Assembly (NCBI RefSeq): GCF_004331995.1
Contig: NZ_SJDT01000002.1
Span: 62,001-126,000 of the forward strand
DNA from: Arcanobacterium bovis
GTDB lineage: Bacteria > Actinomycetota > Actinomycetes > Actinomycetales > Actinomycetaceae
DNA: 64,000 nt
Direction: 5' to 3'
Position numbers and translations under genes: made by a program. The notes beneath the pieces were generated by a model. The model searched no databases. It saw only the letters and a program-made list of their open reading frames with translations, and was not told the DNA's origin. Shown here in pieces: positions 28,134 to 36,585 of the stretch. Every line of letters begins with the position of its first letter. Within the stretch, counting starts at the first letter, position 1.

Positions 28134-28144
28134 AGGCTAAGAGC
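28134..28144 (+). promoter_or_regulatory. -10-like element, possible leaderless start of lspA
   Basis: TAGGCT ends five bases before the lspA GTG. The space between the divIVA terminator and the GTG is too short for a leader and contains no clear ribosome binding site. Confidence 0.4.
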
Positions 28145-28729
28145 GTGAAGAAACGTATAAGTTTTTGGGTACTACCGTTGCTCGTATTTGCGGTTATCGT
28201 TTTGATCGACCAAGTCTCGAAGATTTGGGCGGTCGAACAGCTTGCTGACGGGCATGATGTTGAGATTTTGGGATCGTGGCTCTCATTGAAGCTCACGTAT
28301 AACTCTGGTGCGGCGTTTTCGCTAGGAAATAGCGCTACCTGGATCTTTACGGTGTTTTCTGCCTTGGTGGCAATTGCCATGCCGTTCATCCTGCTGAAAT
28401 TTCCACGGCGTAGCCAAGTAATTATCTTGAGTGCCATTTGGGCAGGTGCGGTGGGGAATCTTATTGATCGCCTCACCCGCGAACCAGGTTTTGGTCGTGG
28501 ACACGTTGTGGATTTCATCAACTACAACAATTGGTTCATTGGAAATATTGCTGATATCGCGCTGGTGATCGGCGTGATCGCTTTTGTGGCAATTGAAGCA
28601 CTTGATCCAACGCAAGCTCCTGTAGAACCAGCTGACGGACACCTATCTGCTGAACAAGCGCCCATAGAACCAGCAGCTGCCGACAACGAAGAAAACCCAA
28701 CCGTAGAAGCGACCTCGGAACGAAACTGA
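28145..28729 (+). CDS. lspA: Lipoprotein signal peptidase (SPase II)
   Basis: Membrane aspartyl protease that cleaves prolipoproteins before the lipidated cysteine. Four hydrophobic segments are visible. VLIDQVSKIW, NSGAAFSLG, GNLIDRL (first catalytic Asp) and VVDFINYNNWFIGNIADIAL (second catalytic Asp) are all present. An extra ~40-residue Glu/Pro/Ala-rich C-terminal tail is not part of the enzyme core. The start is GTG, without a clear ribosome binding site. Confidence 0.93.
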   Translation: MKKRISFWVLPLLVFAVIVLIDQVSKIWAVEQLADGHDVEILGSWLSLKLTYNSGAAFSLGNSATWIFTVFSALVAIAMPFILLKFPRRSQVIILSAIWAGAVGNLIDRLTREPGFGRGHVVDFINYNNWFIGNIADIALVIGVIAFVAIEALDPTQAPVEPADGHLSAEQAPIEPAAADNEENPTVEATSERN

Positions 28730-28760
28730 ATCCGGCGTCATCGCAATATGAGGAAATGTA

Positions 28761-29690
28761 GTGAGCCTAAGTACTTACCCAGTATTCCCCGAATTTAGTG
28801 GAGAGCGTCTCGATGCGGCACTTTCGCGCTTCACGGGAATTTCACGAGCTAAATGTCTCGATCTGATTCTTGACGGAAAAGTGTGGGTTGATGGGATACC
28901 TGCCAGCAAAGGTTCATTCAAGATAGCTGAAGGCATGGTGATCGAGGTCGATATTCCAGCTCCGCCTTCGCTTGAGCCAGTGCCCACGCCGGTGCCGGGG
29001 ATGAATATTTTGTTTGAAGACGACGATATCATCGTGGTCGATAAGCCCGTTGGGGTAGCGGCACACGCGTCGTTGAATTTCGAAGGTCCAGACGTACTTG
29101 GCGCTCTGCTGGCGATGGGTGTGCGTTTAACGACGTCGGGTCCGCCTGAGCGCAAGGGAATCGTACACCGCCTCGATGTCGGCACGACTGGTGCGATGGT
29201 GGTGGCGAAGTCAGAGATTGCTTATACCCTGCTGAAACGTGCATTTCGTGACCGCACGGTAACGAAGATCTACCATGCTTTGGTACAAGGACACCCCGAA
29301 CCGACAGTGGGTACGATTGAAGCGCCCATCGGTCGCGATTTCAGGCATCAGTGGAAGATGGGAGTACGCGACGACGGAAAATTCGCAGTAACCCATTACG
29401 ACACGCTTGAGGCGATGTCTGGTGGTACTTTGCTCGAAGTACACCTGGAAACGGGACGTACCCACCAAATACGCGTGCATATGGCGGCAACGCGCCACCC
29501 GTGCGTCGGCGATGAAATGTACGGTGCAGATCCGGTGCTATCGGCGAAACTCGGGCTGGAGCGCCAATGGTTGCACGCCGTCACACTTGGATTTGATCAC
29601 CCACGCACTAATGAATACGTGGAGTTCAGCTCGCCCTATCCTGCTGACTTACACCATGCTTTGGAGCTTATGCGTCAGGGCGTGATGTGA
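28761..29690 (+). CDS. rluD: RluD-type 23S rRNA pseudouridine synthase
   Basis: This 309-residue RluA-family enzyme has an N-terminal S4 domain (ERLDAALSRFTGISRAKCLDLIL) followed by the catalytic domain. GIVHRLDVGTTGAM contains the catalytic aspartate, and GRTHQIRVHMA and VGDEMYG follow. It sits directly after lspA, the common order in Gram-positive bacteria. The start is GTG with AGGAAA upstream. The stop overlaps the GNAT gene start. The exact target uridines are not known from sequence alone. Confidence 0.9.
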   Translation: MSLSTYPVFPEFSGERLDAALSRFTGISRAKCLDLILDGKVWVDGIPASKGSFKIAEGMVIEVDIPAPPSLEPVPTPVPGMNILFEDDDIIVVDKPVGVAAHASLNFEGPDVLGALLAMGVRLTTSGPPERKGIVHRLDVGTTGAMVVAKSEIAYTLLKRAFRDRTVTKIYHALVQGHPEPTVGTIEAPIGRDFRHQWKMGVRDDGKFAVTHYDTLEAMSGGTLLEVHLETGRTHQIRVHMAATRHPCVGDEMYGADPVLSAKLGLERQWLHAVTLGFDHPRTNEYVEFSSPYPADLHHALELMRQGVM

Positions 29691-30169
29691 TGATTGAGGT
29701 GCATGAAGTTCATGCCGAAGAAGAGCTACAACGTTGCTTTACAATTCGCAAAGAGGTGTTTGTCCAGGAGCAAAAAGTTCCATTGGCTGAGGAAATTGAT
29801 GCATTAGATCGTGATCCGAACACTGTGCACGTGCTGTTGCGTGATGGCGATGCAGATCTGGGCACTGCGCGGATTTTGCCAGATGGGGCAGGGGAGGTAC
29901 ATATCGGACGGGTAGCAGTTCGCGCTAATGCTCGCGGCTATGGATACGGAAGAGCTCTTATGGAAGCAGCTCACCGCATCGCGGCGCAGAAGTTTTCTGA
30001 GGACGACGGCCGCCTGCGTTGTGTGTTGTCGGCGCAGTTGCAAGCAGTCCCATTTTATGAAAGCCTCGGATATCGTAGCATTGACGAGCGCATCTATCTC
30101 GACGCACAAATCGAACACCGCGATATGGCTTGTGAAATCAATTTGTGCAACCGTGACGTAATTCATTGA
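29690..30169 (+). CDS. GNAT family N-acetyltransferase
   Basis: About 159 residues of the ElaA/YjcF-like acetyltransferase type. RIGRVAV-like IGRVAVRANARGYGYGRALM is the acetyl-CoA pyrophosphate loop (Q/RxxGxG/A region), and VPFYESLGYRSIDERIYLD is the usual C-terminal strand. The substrate is unknown. It overlaps the rluD stop by one base (TGATG), suggesting coupled translation. Confidence 0.85.
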   Translation: MIEVHEVHAEEELQRCFTIRKEVFVQEQKVPLAEEIDALDRDPNTVHVLLRDGDADLGTARILPDGAGEVHIGRVAVRANARGYGYGRALMEAAHRIAAQKFSEDDGRLRCVLSAQLQAVPFYESLGYRSIDERIYLDAQIEHRDMACEINLCNRDVIH

Positions 30170-30233
30170 GGAAGTTTTTCGCGTGAATTGGTGTTTGCGC
30201 TGATTTGAACGCCCGCAAGTGGCACTCGCTCTG

Positions 30234-30245
30234 TAAACTAGTAAC
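30234..30245 (+). promoter_or_regulatory. -10 element of probable leaderless dnaE promoter
   Basis: TAAACT is followed by six bases (AGTAAC) and the dnaE ATG. No ribosome binding site precedes the ATG. TTGAAC at 30205-30210 is 23 bases further up, too far for a normal -35 element. Confidence 0.55.
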
Positions 30246-33200
30246 ATGGCTCAACAGGATTTCGCTCATCTGCACGTTCATACCGATTACTCGATGCTTG
30301 ACGGTGCTGCCAAAATCAGCAAATTGGTTGCTGAGGTGGCTGAGCAAGGGCAGTCTGCAGTTGCGATCACCGATCACGGATACCTGTTTGGGGCCTTTGA
30401 ATTTTGGAAAACTGCCACACAAGCTGGTGTGAAGCCGATTATCGGTATCGAGGCGTATATGACGCCGGGTACCTCGCGATTCGATAATACGCGTGTGAAG
30501 TGGGGTACTCCTGCGCAATCTGCCGACGACGTCTCGGCGCGTGGCGCTTATACCCACATGACGCTGCTATCGGAAAATAACACCGGTATGCACAATCTTT
30601 TTCGGATGGGATCGTTAGCCTCACTGGAAGGGCAGATGGGCAAGTGGCCGCGCATGGATCGTGAGCTACTGGAGACCTACCATGAAGGGCTGATTGGCAC
30701 CGCCGGCTGCCCATCTGGGGAAGTTCAGACCCGATTGCGTCTTGGACAGTACGACGAAGCAGTGCGTGCGGCTGGGGAGCTCCAAGATATTTTCGGCAAA
30801 GATAATTTCTTTGTTGAAGTTATGGATCACGGCATTGAAATTGAGCGAAAAGTACAAAAAGAGCTGCTTGCGCTAGCGCGTGAAATTGATGCACCAATTA
30901 TTGCCACGAACGATTCACACTATGTGAAAAAATCTGATGCCAAGATTCAAGATGCGATGTTGTGTATCAACTCGGGTTCAACTCTGATGGATCCAGACCG
31001 TTTCCGTTTCGACGGCGAAGGCTACTATTTGCGTTCAACCCGCGAAATGCAGGAGCTATTTAGCGATATTCCTGAGGCCTGTTCCAATACTTTGCTCATT
31101 GCGGAACGTTGTGACGTCAAATTTCAAACTACCGCTGATGGCGCCAACTATATGCCACAGTTTCCCGTTCCACCGGGCGAGGACGAAACCTCGTGGTTTA
31201 TTCGTGAAGTTGAAAATGGCCTGCATGAGCGCTTTGGCGAAAAGATCCCTGATCACGTTCGCCAACGTGCCAATTACGAAGTAGAAGTAATCGTCAATAT
31301 GGGCTTCCCGGGCTACTTCTTGGTGGTTTCGGACTATATTAAATGGGCGCGCAATGAAGGAATCCGAGTTGGGCCTGGACGTGGCTCTGGAGCTGGCTCG
31401 ATGGTTGCATATGCGCTCGGTATCACTCAGCTTGATCCGATTCGCCACGATCTGCTCTTTGAGAGATTCTTGAATCCAGAGCGCGTTTCGATGCCCGACC
31501 TTGATATTGACTTCGACGACCGTCGTCGTGGGGAAGTTATCGAATACGTTGAAAAGAAATATGGTAAAGATAAAGTCTCTCAAGTAGTTACCTTCGGCAC
31601 GATTAAATCCAAGCAAGCGCTCAAGGACTCTGCGCGTGTACTTGGCTATCCCTTTGAAATGGGCGACAGGCTCACCAAAGCGATGCCGCCGTCGGTCATG
31701 GGCAAAGACATTCCAGTGAATCAGATATACAACAAGGCGCATCCGCGCTTTGCGGAAGCGAGTGAGTTCCGCGCCACTGTTGATAATGATCCCGATGCGA
31801 AAAAAGTATTTGACTTGGCTTTGGGGCTTGAAGGCTTGGTGCGCCAAACGGGCATGCATGCCTGTGCGGTGATTATGTCGTCTGCACCGCTCACCGATGT
31901 TATCCCAATCATGAAGAACGCGAAAGACGGCGCTATTCTCACTCAGTTCGAATATCCGCAATGCGAGGAACTGGGCCTGATCAAGATGGATTTCTTGGGT
32001 CTGTCGAACCTCACCGTCATCAACGACGCATTGCGAAACGCGGCGGAAAACAGTAAAAATCCACCCAATATTGATGAAATTGGCCTCGACGATAAGAAGA
32101 CGTACGAGCTACTGGCACGAGCGGAAACGCTCGGAATTTTCCAGCTTGATGGTGGCGGTATGCGCAGCCTTCTCAAGCAGATGAAAATGGACAATTTTGC
32201 CGATATTTCTGCTGTTTCTGCACTGTATCGACCAGGTCCAATGGGTGCTAATTCCCATATCAACTACGCACTGCGAAAAAACGGCCTGCAAGAAAAAACT
32301 CCTATTCACCCTGAGCTTGAAGAATCGCTTGAGGAAATCCTTGGACAAACTCATGGCTTGATCGTTTACCAAGAGCAAGTTATGCGTATTGCCCAGAAAC
32401 TTGCGGGCTTTACACTTGGGCAAGCAGATATTTTGCGCAAAGCAATGGGTAAGAAGAAAGCTGAGGTGCTTCAACAACAGTTTGAAGGATTCTCTGCAGG
32501 TATGCGGGCGAATGGTTATTCGCAGAACTCTATTGATACGCTGTGGGAGATTCTCGTTCCATTCTCGTCCTACGCTTTCAATAAATCGCATTCGGAAGCA
32601 TACGCATTAGTTTCCTATCAAACTGCTTTCTTAAAGGCTCATTTCCCAGCAGAGTTTATGGCTGCTCTGCTCACGTCAAATACCGGCAAAAAAGACAAAG
32701 TTGCTACGTATTTGGCTGAGTGTCGGAGAATGGGAATTGCGGTATTGGTTCCTGATGTGAATGAATCACGAGCTGATTACTGGGCTGTTGGCGAGGAAAT
32801 TCGCGTGGGACTTTCAGCTGTGCGAAACGTGGGCTCGAACGTCGTCGATGGCATTATCAATGCGCGAGAGGAAAAAGGGGTATTTACATCCTTCCAAGAC
32901 TTCCTTGACAAAGTGCCACTTCAAGTTTGCAATAAGCGGGCGCTCGAATGTCTCATCAAGGCGGGTGCTTTCGATAGTATGGGTTATTCGCGGCGTTCGC
33001 TGCTAGGGATTGTTGAAGAAGCAGTCGATTCGGTTGTCTCGCTCAAACGTAATGAGGCTGCGGGACAGTTTGATTTATTTGGCGATTTAGGTGGGGACAC
33101 ATCGGGAGGATTTGAAGTTTCAGTTCCTGATATCCCGGAGTGGGACAAGAAACAAAAACTCAATTTTGAGCGCGATATGCTTGGTCTTTACGTTTCGGAT

Positions 33201-33785
33201 CATCCACTCTCTGGCCTAGAACCATTCCTGAACCGAAATTCAGATACGACCATCGTTGAACTGCTCGATAATGAATCCCTCAGCGATGGCGCATCTGTGG
33301 TGGTAGCGGGCATTATTAGCTCGGTTCAGACCCGTATTTCCAAGAAGAATGGCAAGGCGTGGGCAACGGCAATTGTTGAGGATCTGACTGGATCTGTGGA
33401 AGTCAATTTCTTCCCGGCAACCTACCAAACAGTGTCGTCGATGCTCTTGCAAGATTCGGTGGTCTCGGTTACTGCTCGTGTGTCGATTCGCGACGGTGCT
33501 GTGTCCCTCAACGCCCGTGAGATGAGTATGCCGCCAACCGATATTGATGCCGATTTACCGATTGATATTCATATCGCTGAGCGCATGTGCACCTCGGAAC
33601 TCATGGAGCGTTTCAAGCAGCTATTGAGTCAGTATCCAGGCACAGCACCAGTGCGAATGCATATTAAGCAGGCGAAGAAGACGACGGTGGTGCAGCTTGA
33701 TACGCGCTTTAGCGTTACGGCAAGCCCGAGTCTGTATGGCGATCTAAAAGTCTTGCTTGGGCGCGATTGTATATTGGGGCATTGA
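30246..33785 (+). CDS. dnaE: DNA polymerase III subunit alpha
   Basis: Replicative polymerase of the DnaE1 type, 1179 residues. The N-terminal PHP domain starts with LHVHTDYSMLDG and keeps its metal-ligand motifs. GPGRGSGAGSMVAYALGIT precedes the catalytic palm motif PDLDIDFDD near residues 417-425. A clamp-binding motif QFDLFG lies near 940. An OB-fold segment (VVVAGIISSVQTRI) near 1010 ends the recognisable domains. It is monocistronic by position: 76 bases follow the GNAT gene, and a hairpin terminator lies downstream. Confidence 0.96.
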   Translation: MAQQDFAHLHVHTDYSMLDGAAKISKLVAEVAEQGQSAVAITDHGYLFGAFEFWKTATQAGVKPIIGIEAYMTPGTSRFDNTRVKWGTPAQSADDVSARGAYTHMTLLSENNTGMHNLFRMGSLASLEGQMGKWPRMDRELLETYHEGLIGTAGCPSGEVQTRLRLGQYDEAVRAAGELQDIFGKDNFFVEVMDHGIEIERKVQKELLALAREIDAPIIATNDSHYVKKSDAKIQDAMLCINSGSTLMDPDRFRFDGEGYYLRSTREMQELFSDIPEACSNTLLIAERCDVKFQTTADGANYMPQFPVPPGEDETSWFIREVENGLHERFGEKIPDHVRQRANYEVEVIVNMGFPGYFLVVSDYIKWARNEGIRVGPGRGSGAGSMVAYALGITQLDPIRHDLLFERFLNPERVSMPDLDIDFDDRRRGEVIEYVEKKYGKDKVSQVVTFGTIKSKQALKDSARVLGYPFEMGDRLTKAMPPSVMGKDIPVNQIYNKAHPRFAEASEFRATVDNDPDAKKVFDLALGLEGLVRQTGMHACAVIMSSAPLTDVIPIMKNAKDGAILTQFEYPQCEELGLIKMDFLGLSNLTVINDALRNAAENSKNPPNIDEIGLDDKKTYELLARAETLGIFQLDGGGMRSLLKQMKMDNFADISAVSALYRPGPMGANSHINYALRKNGLQEKTPIHPELEESLEEILGQTHGLIVYQEQVMRIAQKLAGFTLGQADILRKAMGKKKAEVLQQQFEGFSAGMRANGYSQNSIDTLWEILVPFSSYAFNKSHSEAYALVSYQTAFLKAHFPAEFMAALLTSNTGKKDKVATYLAECRRMGIAVLVPDVNESRADYWAVGEEIRVGLSAVRNVGSNVVDGIINAREEKGVFTSFQDFLDKVPLQVCNKRALECLIKAGAFDSMGYSRRSLLGIVEEAVDSVVSLKRNEAAGQFDLFGDLGGDTSGGFEVSVPDIPEWDKKQKLNFERDMLGLYVSDHPLSGLEPFLNRNSDTTIVELLDNESLSDGASVVVAGIISSVQTRISKKNGKAWATAIVEDLTGSVEVNFFPATYQTVSSMLLQDSVVSVTARVSIRDGAVSLNAREMSMPPTDIDADLPIDIHIAERMCTSELMERFKQLLSQYPGTAPVRMHIKQAKKTTVVQLDTRFSVTASPSLYGDLKVLLGRDCILGH

Positions 33786-33876
33786 GGGTCGTAGAACACG
33801 TCTACTAGTAGTGAGTGGGAGTGCTTGTGCGGCTTCAGGCTTTAACAGTGCTTAAAGAGGCTTAAAGAACAAAAGA

Positions 33877-33905
33877 GTGTGGGAAGCATTAAATGCTTCC
33901 CACAC
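33877..33905. terminator. Bidirectional hairpin between dnaE and the S4-domain gene
   Basis: A perfect 13-bp stem (GTGTGGGAAGCAT and complement) with a 3-base loop. On the minus strand it is followed by TCTTTTGTTCTTT, so it mainly terminates the zinc-region transcript. It may also stop dnaE transcription. Confidence 0.8.
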
Positions 33906-33941
33906 CAGTATCATGCCCAGCTTTACGCTTGACGGCTAATG

Positions 33942-34169
33942 CTACTCGCTCACCACTTTGAGGCTCACGCTATTGCCATAACCGTCGTCAACGCGAACTT
34001 CGTCGCCGTCCGAGAGCTGATGTGTGCGGCGAAGTTCCAACTCACCGTTTACGTAAACGTACCCCTCAGTAATCAAACTACGAGCATCTGCGCCGTTTTC
34101 GGCAAGAGACGCTAGTTTGAGTAGCTGCCCTAATTTAATGGGGAGACGTACCGGAAATTCTTCCATCAC
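33942..34169 (-). CDS. Small S4 RNA-binding domain protein
   Basis: This 75-residue protein is made almost wholly of an S4 domain (IKLGQLLKLASLAENGADARSLI..GYVYVNGELELRR), of the YbcJ/YaaA type. Such proteins bind structured RNA or ribosomal subunits. The start is GTG at 34169 or ATG at 34166, behind AAGGTG. It lies downstream of zur on the same strand with a 17-base gap, so it is probably cotranscribed. Confidence 0.85.
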   Translation of the reverse strand: MMEEFPVRLPIKLGQLLKLASLAENGADARSLITEGYVYVNGELELRRTHQLSDGDEVRVDDGYGNSVSLKVVSE

Positions 34170-34186
34170 ACATTCACCTTATGAAT

Positions 34187-34582
34187 CTACTTTTGCTTTT
34201 TATCGCAGGACGTGCACTGACCATACAGCTCGACAGAATGCGTCACATCGCTAAAATCGTGCTCGTTGGCAATGGCTGCAGCCCATTTTTCAACTGCGTC
34301 GCCTTGGATGTCAACCGTTTTTCCGCAGCTACGGCACACGAGATGATGATGGTGCGTGTCTTCTGCACAGTAGCGGAAAAGCTGGACATCGGATCCTTCT
34401 TGACGCACAACATCAACGGAACGAATTTGTGCAAGCGCTTGCAGATTGCGGTACACGGTGGCAAGTCCGATATTCTGACCATTCTGTCGCAACAAATCAT
34501 GAAGATCTTGTGCCGACAAAAAATTATTTTGCGAACGCAATAGCTGCATAATCGCAGCACGCTGCTTTGTCATTCTCTGCAT
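34187..34582 (-). CDS. zur: Zinc uptake regulator (Fur family)
   Basis: This 131-residue Fur-family repressor has a winged-helix N-terminus (TKQRAAIMQLLRSQNNFLSAQDLHDLL, ATVYRNLQALA). THHHHLVCRSCGKTVDI supplies the metal-sensing histidines and the first cysteine pair, and CTSCD the second pair, giving the structural zinc site. Position beside znuBCA makes Zur the best assignment within Fur/Zur/PerR. AGGAGG five bases upstream fixes the ATG at 34582. In M. tuberculosis the zur gene (furB) is likewise near glyS. Confidence 0.9.
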   Translation of the reverse strand: MQRMTKQRAAIMQLLRSQNNFLSAQDLHDLLRQNGQNIGLATVYRNLQALAQIRSVDVVRQEGSDVQLFRYCAEDTHHHHLVCRSCGKTVDIQGDAVEKWAAAIANEHDFSDVTHSVELYGQCTSCDKKQK

Positions 34583-34651
34583 ATTATCCTCCTATGAAGA
34601 ACTGATAACGCCTAATGTTCTTCAATAAGAAGGATATTAGCGCAAAATTGT

Positions 34652-35608
34652 TCAACAGTGGTTAGTATTTCCGCTTTTGTACTCATCGGAGGAGTACTCG
34701 CCGTGTTTTTGGGCGATGACGACGTCGGAATCGAGAAGCTGGTGAGGCTCGACGAAATTGTTCCGATGGAATACAGCAATGATTGTAGGCCTGATAATAG
34801 CCACTATCAAGTATAATCCGACGGCGATAAGTACAATGGTTGCACCGGGGGACCATGGCTTCACATAAGTGATTGTGAGTCCACTCACGCTGACCGTAAT
34901 TCCTAACGCCATCGCGATAAACATTGTTGCGCGGAACGAACGCGTGACCATTTGTGAGATCGCTACTGGAACGATCATCAGCGCCGATACCAACAACGCG
35001 CCCACCACACGCATTGCCACAGAAACAGTCAAAGCCGCCGTTACCGAAATCAGTACGGATAACAGTCCAACAGGAAGTCCTGACGCACGCGCGTACTCGG
35101 CGTCGTGACATAAGGTAAAAAGCGCTGGTTTTAAGCCAATTCCAACTGCCAAAATAAAAATAGTCAGTCCTACAGTGAGCCACATATCGGTTTGAGTCAC
35201 GGTAGAAATTGAGCCGAATAGGTAACCGTTCAGGTTTGTGGTCGTGCCTCCGGCAATGCCGATGAGTAGCACGCCACCTGCAATTCCGCCGTAAAATAGT
35301 AGCGCCAGTGCCACGTCGCCAGACGAATGTGCGCGGTTGCGCATCCATTCAATGGCAAGGGCGCCGATGACAGAAGCGATGATGGCTCCCGGTACGGCCC
35401 AAGCATCGCGATTAGTCGCTTGAGCTGCGCCCGCGCCGATCCAGCCGAGGGCGACGCCGGTGAGTGCTACGTGGCCGATACCGTCACCGAGTAGTGTGAG
35501 CTTGCGCTGCACCAAATAAGTTCCGACCACTGGTGCCGCAAGTCCAACGAGGACGGCGACGACGAGTGCGCGTTGCATCAGTGTTGATGAAAGCATATCG
35601 ATAATCAT
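34652..35608 (-). CDS. znuB: Zinc ABC transporter permease
   Basis: This 318-residue ABC-3 family permease has about eight hydrophobic helices. The N-terminal LMQRALVVAVLVGLAAPVVGTYLVQRKLTLLGDGIGHVA segment is typical of ZnuB/TroC/MntB proteins. Zinc is favoured over manganese because zur and a His-rich binding protein are adjacent. The start overlaps the znuC stop by four bases (ATGA). A charged C-terminal tail of ~30 residues is poorly conserved. Confidence 0.9.
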   Translation of the reverse strand: MIIDMLSSTLMQRALVVAVLVGLAAPVVGTYLVQRKLTLLGDGIGHVALTGVALGWIGAGAAQATNRDAWAVPGAIIASVIGALAIEWMRNRAHSSGDVALALLFYGGIAGGVLLIGIAGGTTTNLNGYLFGSISTVTQTDMWLTVGLTIFILAVGIGLKPALFTLCHDAEYARASGLPVGLLSVLISVTAALTVSVAMRVVGALLVSALMIVPVAISQMVTRSFRATMFIAMALGITVSVSGLTITYVKPWSPGATIVLIAVGLYLIVAIIRPTIIAVFHRNNFVEPHQLLDSDVVIAQKHGEYSSDEYKSGNTNHC

Positions 35609-36390
35609 GGCAATTGCCCTCCTAATTCGGGAGCGCGGAAGGATGGGGTAGTAGATTGATGAGGATGCTGATGGTCGTGGTGGGGATGCGCGTGTTCAGC
35701 GCGTCCAACAAAAGAACTAGGGGAGCCGGTGGCAACAATCCGTCCGTGTTCAAGCATGATGGATTCGTCGATCAGCTCTTCGAGTCCATAGAGCTCATGG
35801 AGAACGAGGACGAGTGTAACTCCATCGGCTTTGAGCTGGTGAAGCGTCGAAATGATGCTATTGCGTGATTCTTTGTCAATTCCGGCAAAAGGCTCATCAA
35901 GAAAGAGAATCTTGGGCTTCTTCACCAAAGCTCGCGCGATAAGCACTCGTTGTTGTTGGCCACCGGAAAAAGTTTGCACCGATTCCTTCGCGCGTTCAGC
36001 AAGGCCGACGAGCTCAAGTGCCGCGATTGCACGTGCTTTAGAATCTTTTGGCAGACGAAGCGAGCCGCCGTAGACTAATCCGCTCTCAACTGTTTCGAGT
36101 GCGGTAGCAGGGACGCCGGCGCTGGCGGTGATGCGCTGTGGTGCGTAGCCAATATCTTTCCATGCCACTTTGTGCGTGTGGTTCAGATCCTCACCGAGGA
36201 GTTTGATATAGCCGTCAGAATGAGGAATCGCATTAACAAGTGCACGAACGAGCGTTGATTTTCCAGAGCCGTTTGGTCCAAGGATAGCGAGTGTGGTGCC
36301 TGCACAAATGTCGAGGTCTATTCCACGCAGAATATGGGCTGCTCCTAGGGTGACGTGCAATCCTTGCACCTCAATGATTGAGTTCGTCAT
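35605..36390 (-). CDS. znuC: Zinc ABC transporter ATP-binding protein
   Basis: ATPase of the zinc importer. Walker A is GPNGSGKST, the signature FSGGQQQRVLIARAL, Walker B KILFLDEPFAGID, and LVLHEL carries the switch histidine. The C-terminal ~25 residues are His-rich (HAHPHHDHQHPHQS), plausibly a zinc-buffering tail. An open frame extends 60 bases upstream, but AAGGAG lies four bases before the ATG at 36390, which also gives a normal N-terminus (MTNSIIEVQGL). Confidence 0.92.
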   Translation of the reverse strand: MTNSIIEVQGLHVTLGAAHILRGIDLDICAGTTLAILGPNGSGKSTLVRALVNAIPHSDGYIKLLGEDLNHTHKVAWKDIGYAPQRITASAGVPATALETVESGLVYGGSLRLPKDSKARAIAALELVGLAERAKESVQTFSGGQQQRVLIARALVKKPKILFLDEPFAGIDKESRNSIISTLHQLKADGVTLVLVLHELYGLEELIDESIMLEHGRIVATGSPSSFVGRAEHAHPHHDHQHPHQSTTPSFRAPELGGQLP

Positions 36391-36515
36391 GAATCTCCTT
36401 AGACTTGCTGTTCGCGCTATACCGGCGAGGCAATGCTGTAAGCGTCCCAACGCTTGATACCTGAGAACGGCGAGTGTGTTCGGCTGTACTGGTATCTCAG
36501 TTTCGCTATATCAGT

Positions 36516-36558
36516 GATGCGCTGGTTACTGATAAATCGTATCAGTAACCAGCGCATC
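36516..36558. repeat. Perfect 19-bp inverted repeat between znuA and znuC
   Basis: The arms at 36516-36534 and 36540-36558 are perfectly complementary around a 5-base loop. There is no T-run on either side. It lies in the 195-base znuA-znuC gap and would form a very stable mRNA hairpin just after the znuA stop. It may partly terminate transcription or protect the znuA message. Confidence 0.85.
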
Positions 36559-36585
36559 TCAATCAGTCGTGATTGATTATGAACT

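Noticed and set aside
33877-33905. Hairpin considered as a dispersed repeat because another terminator (57749-57789) also contains a CCACACCAG-like arm
   Set aside because: Only a few bases are shared and the stems differ; both are best read as independent terminators.
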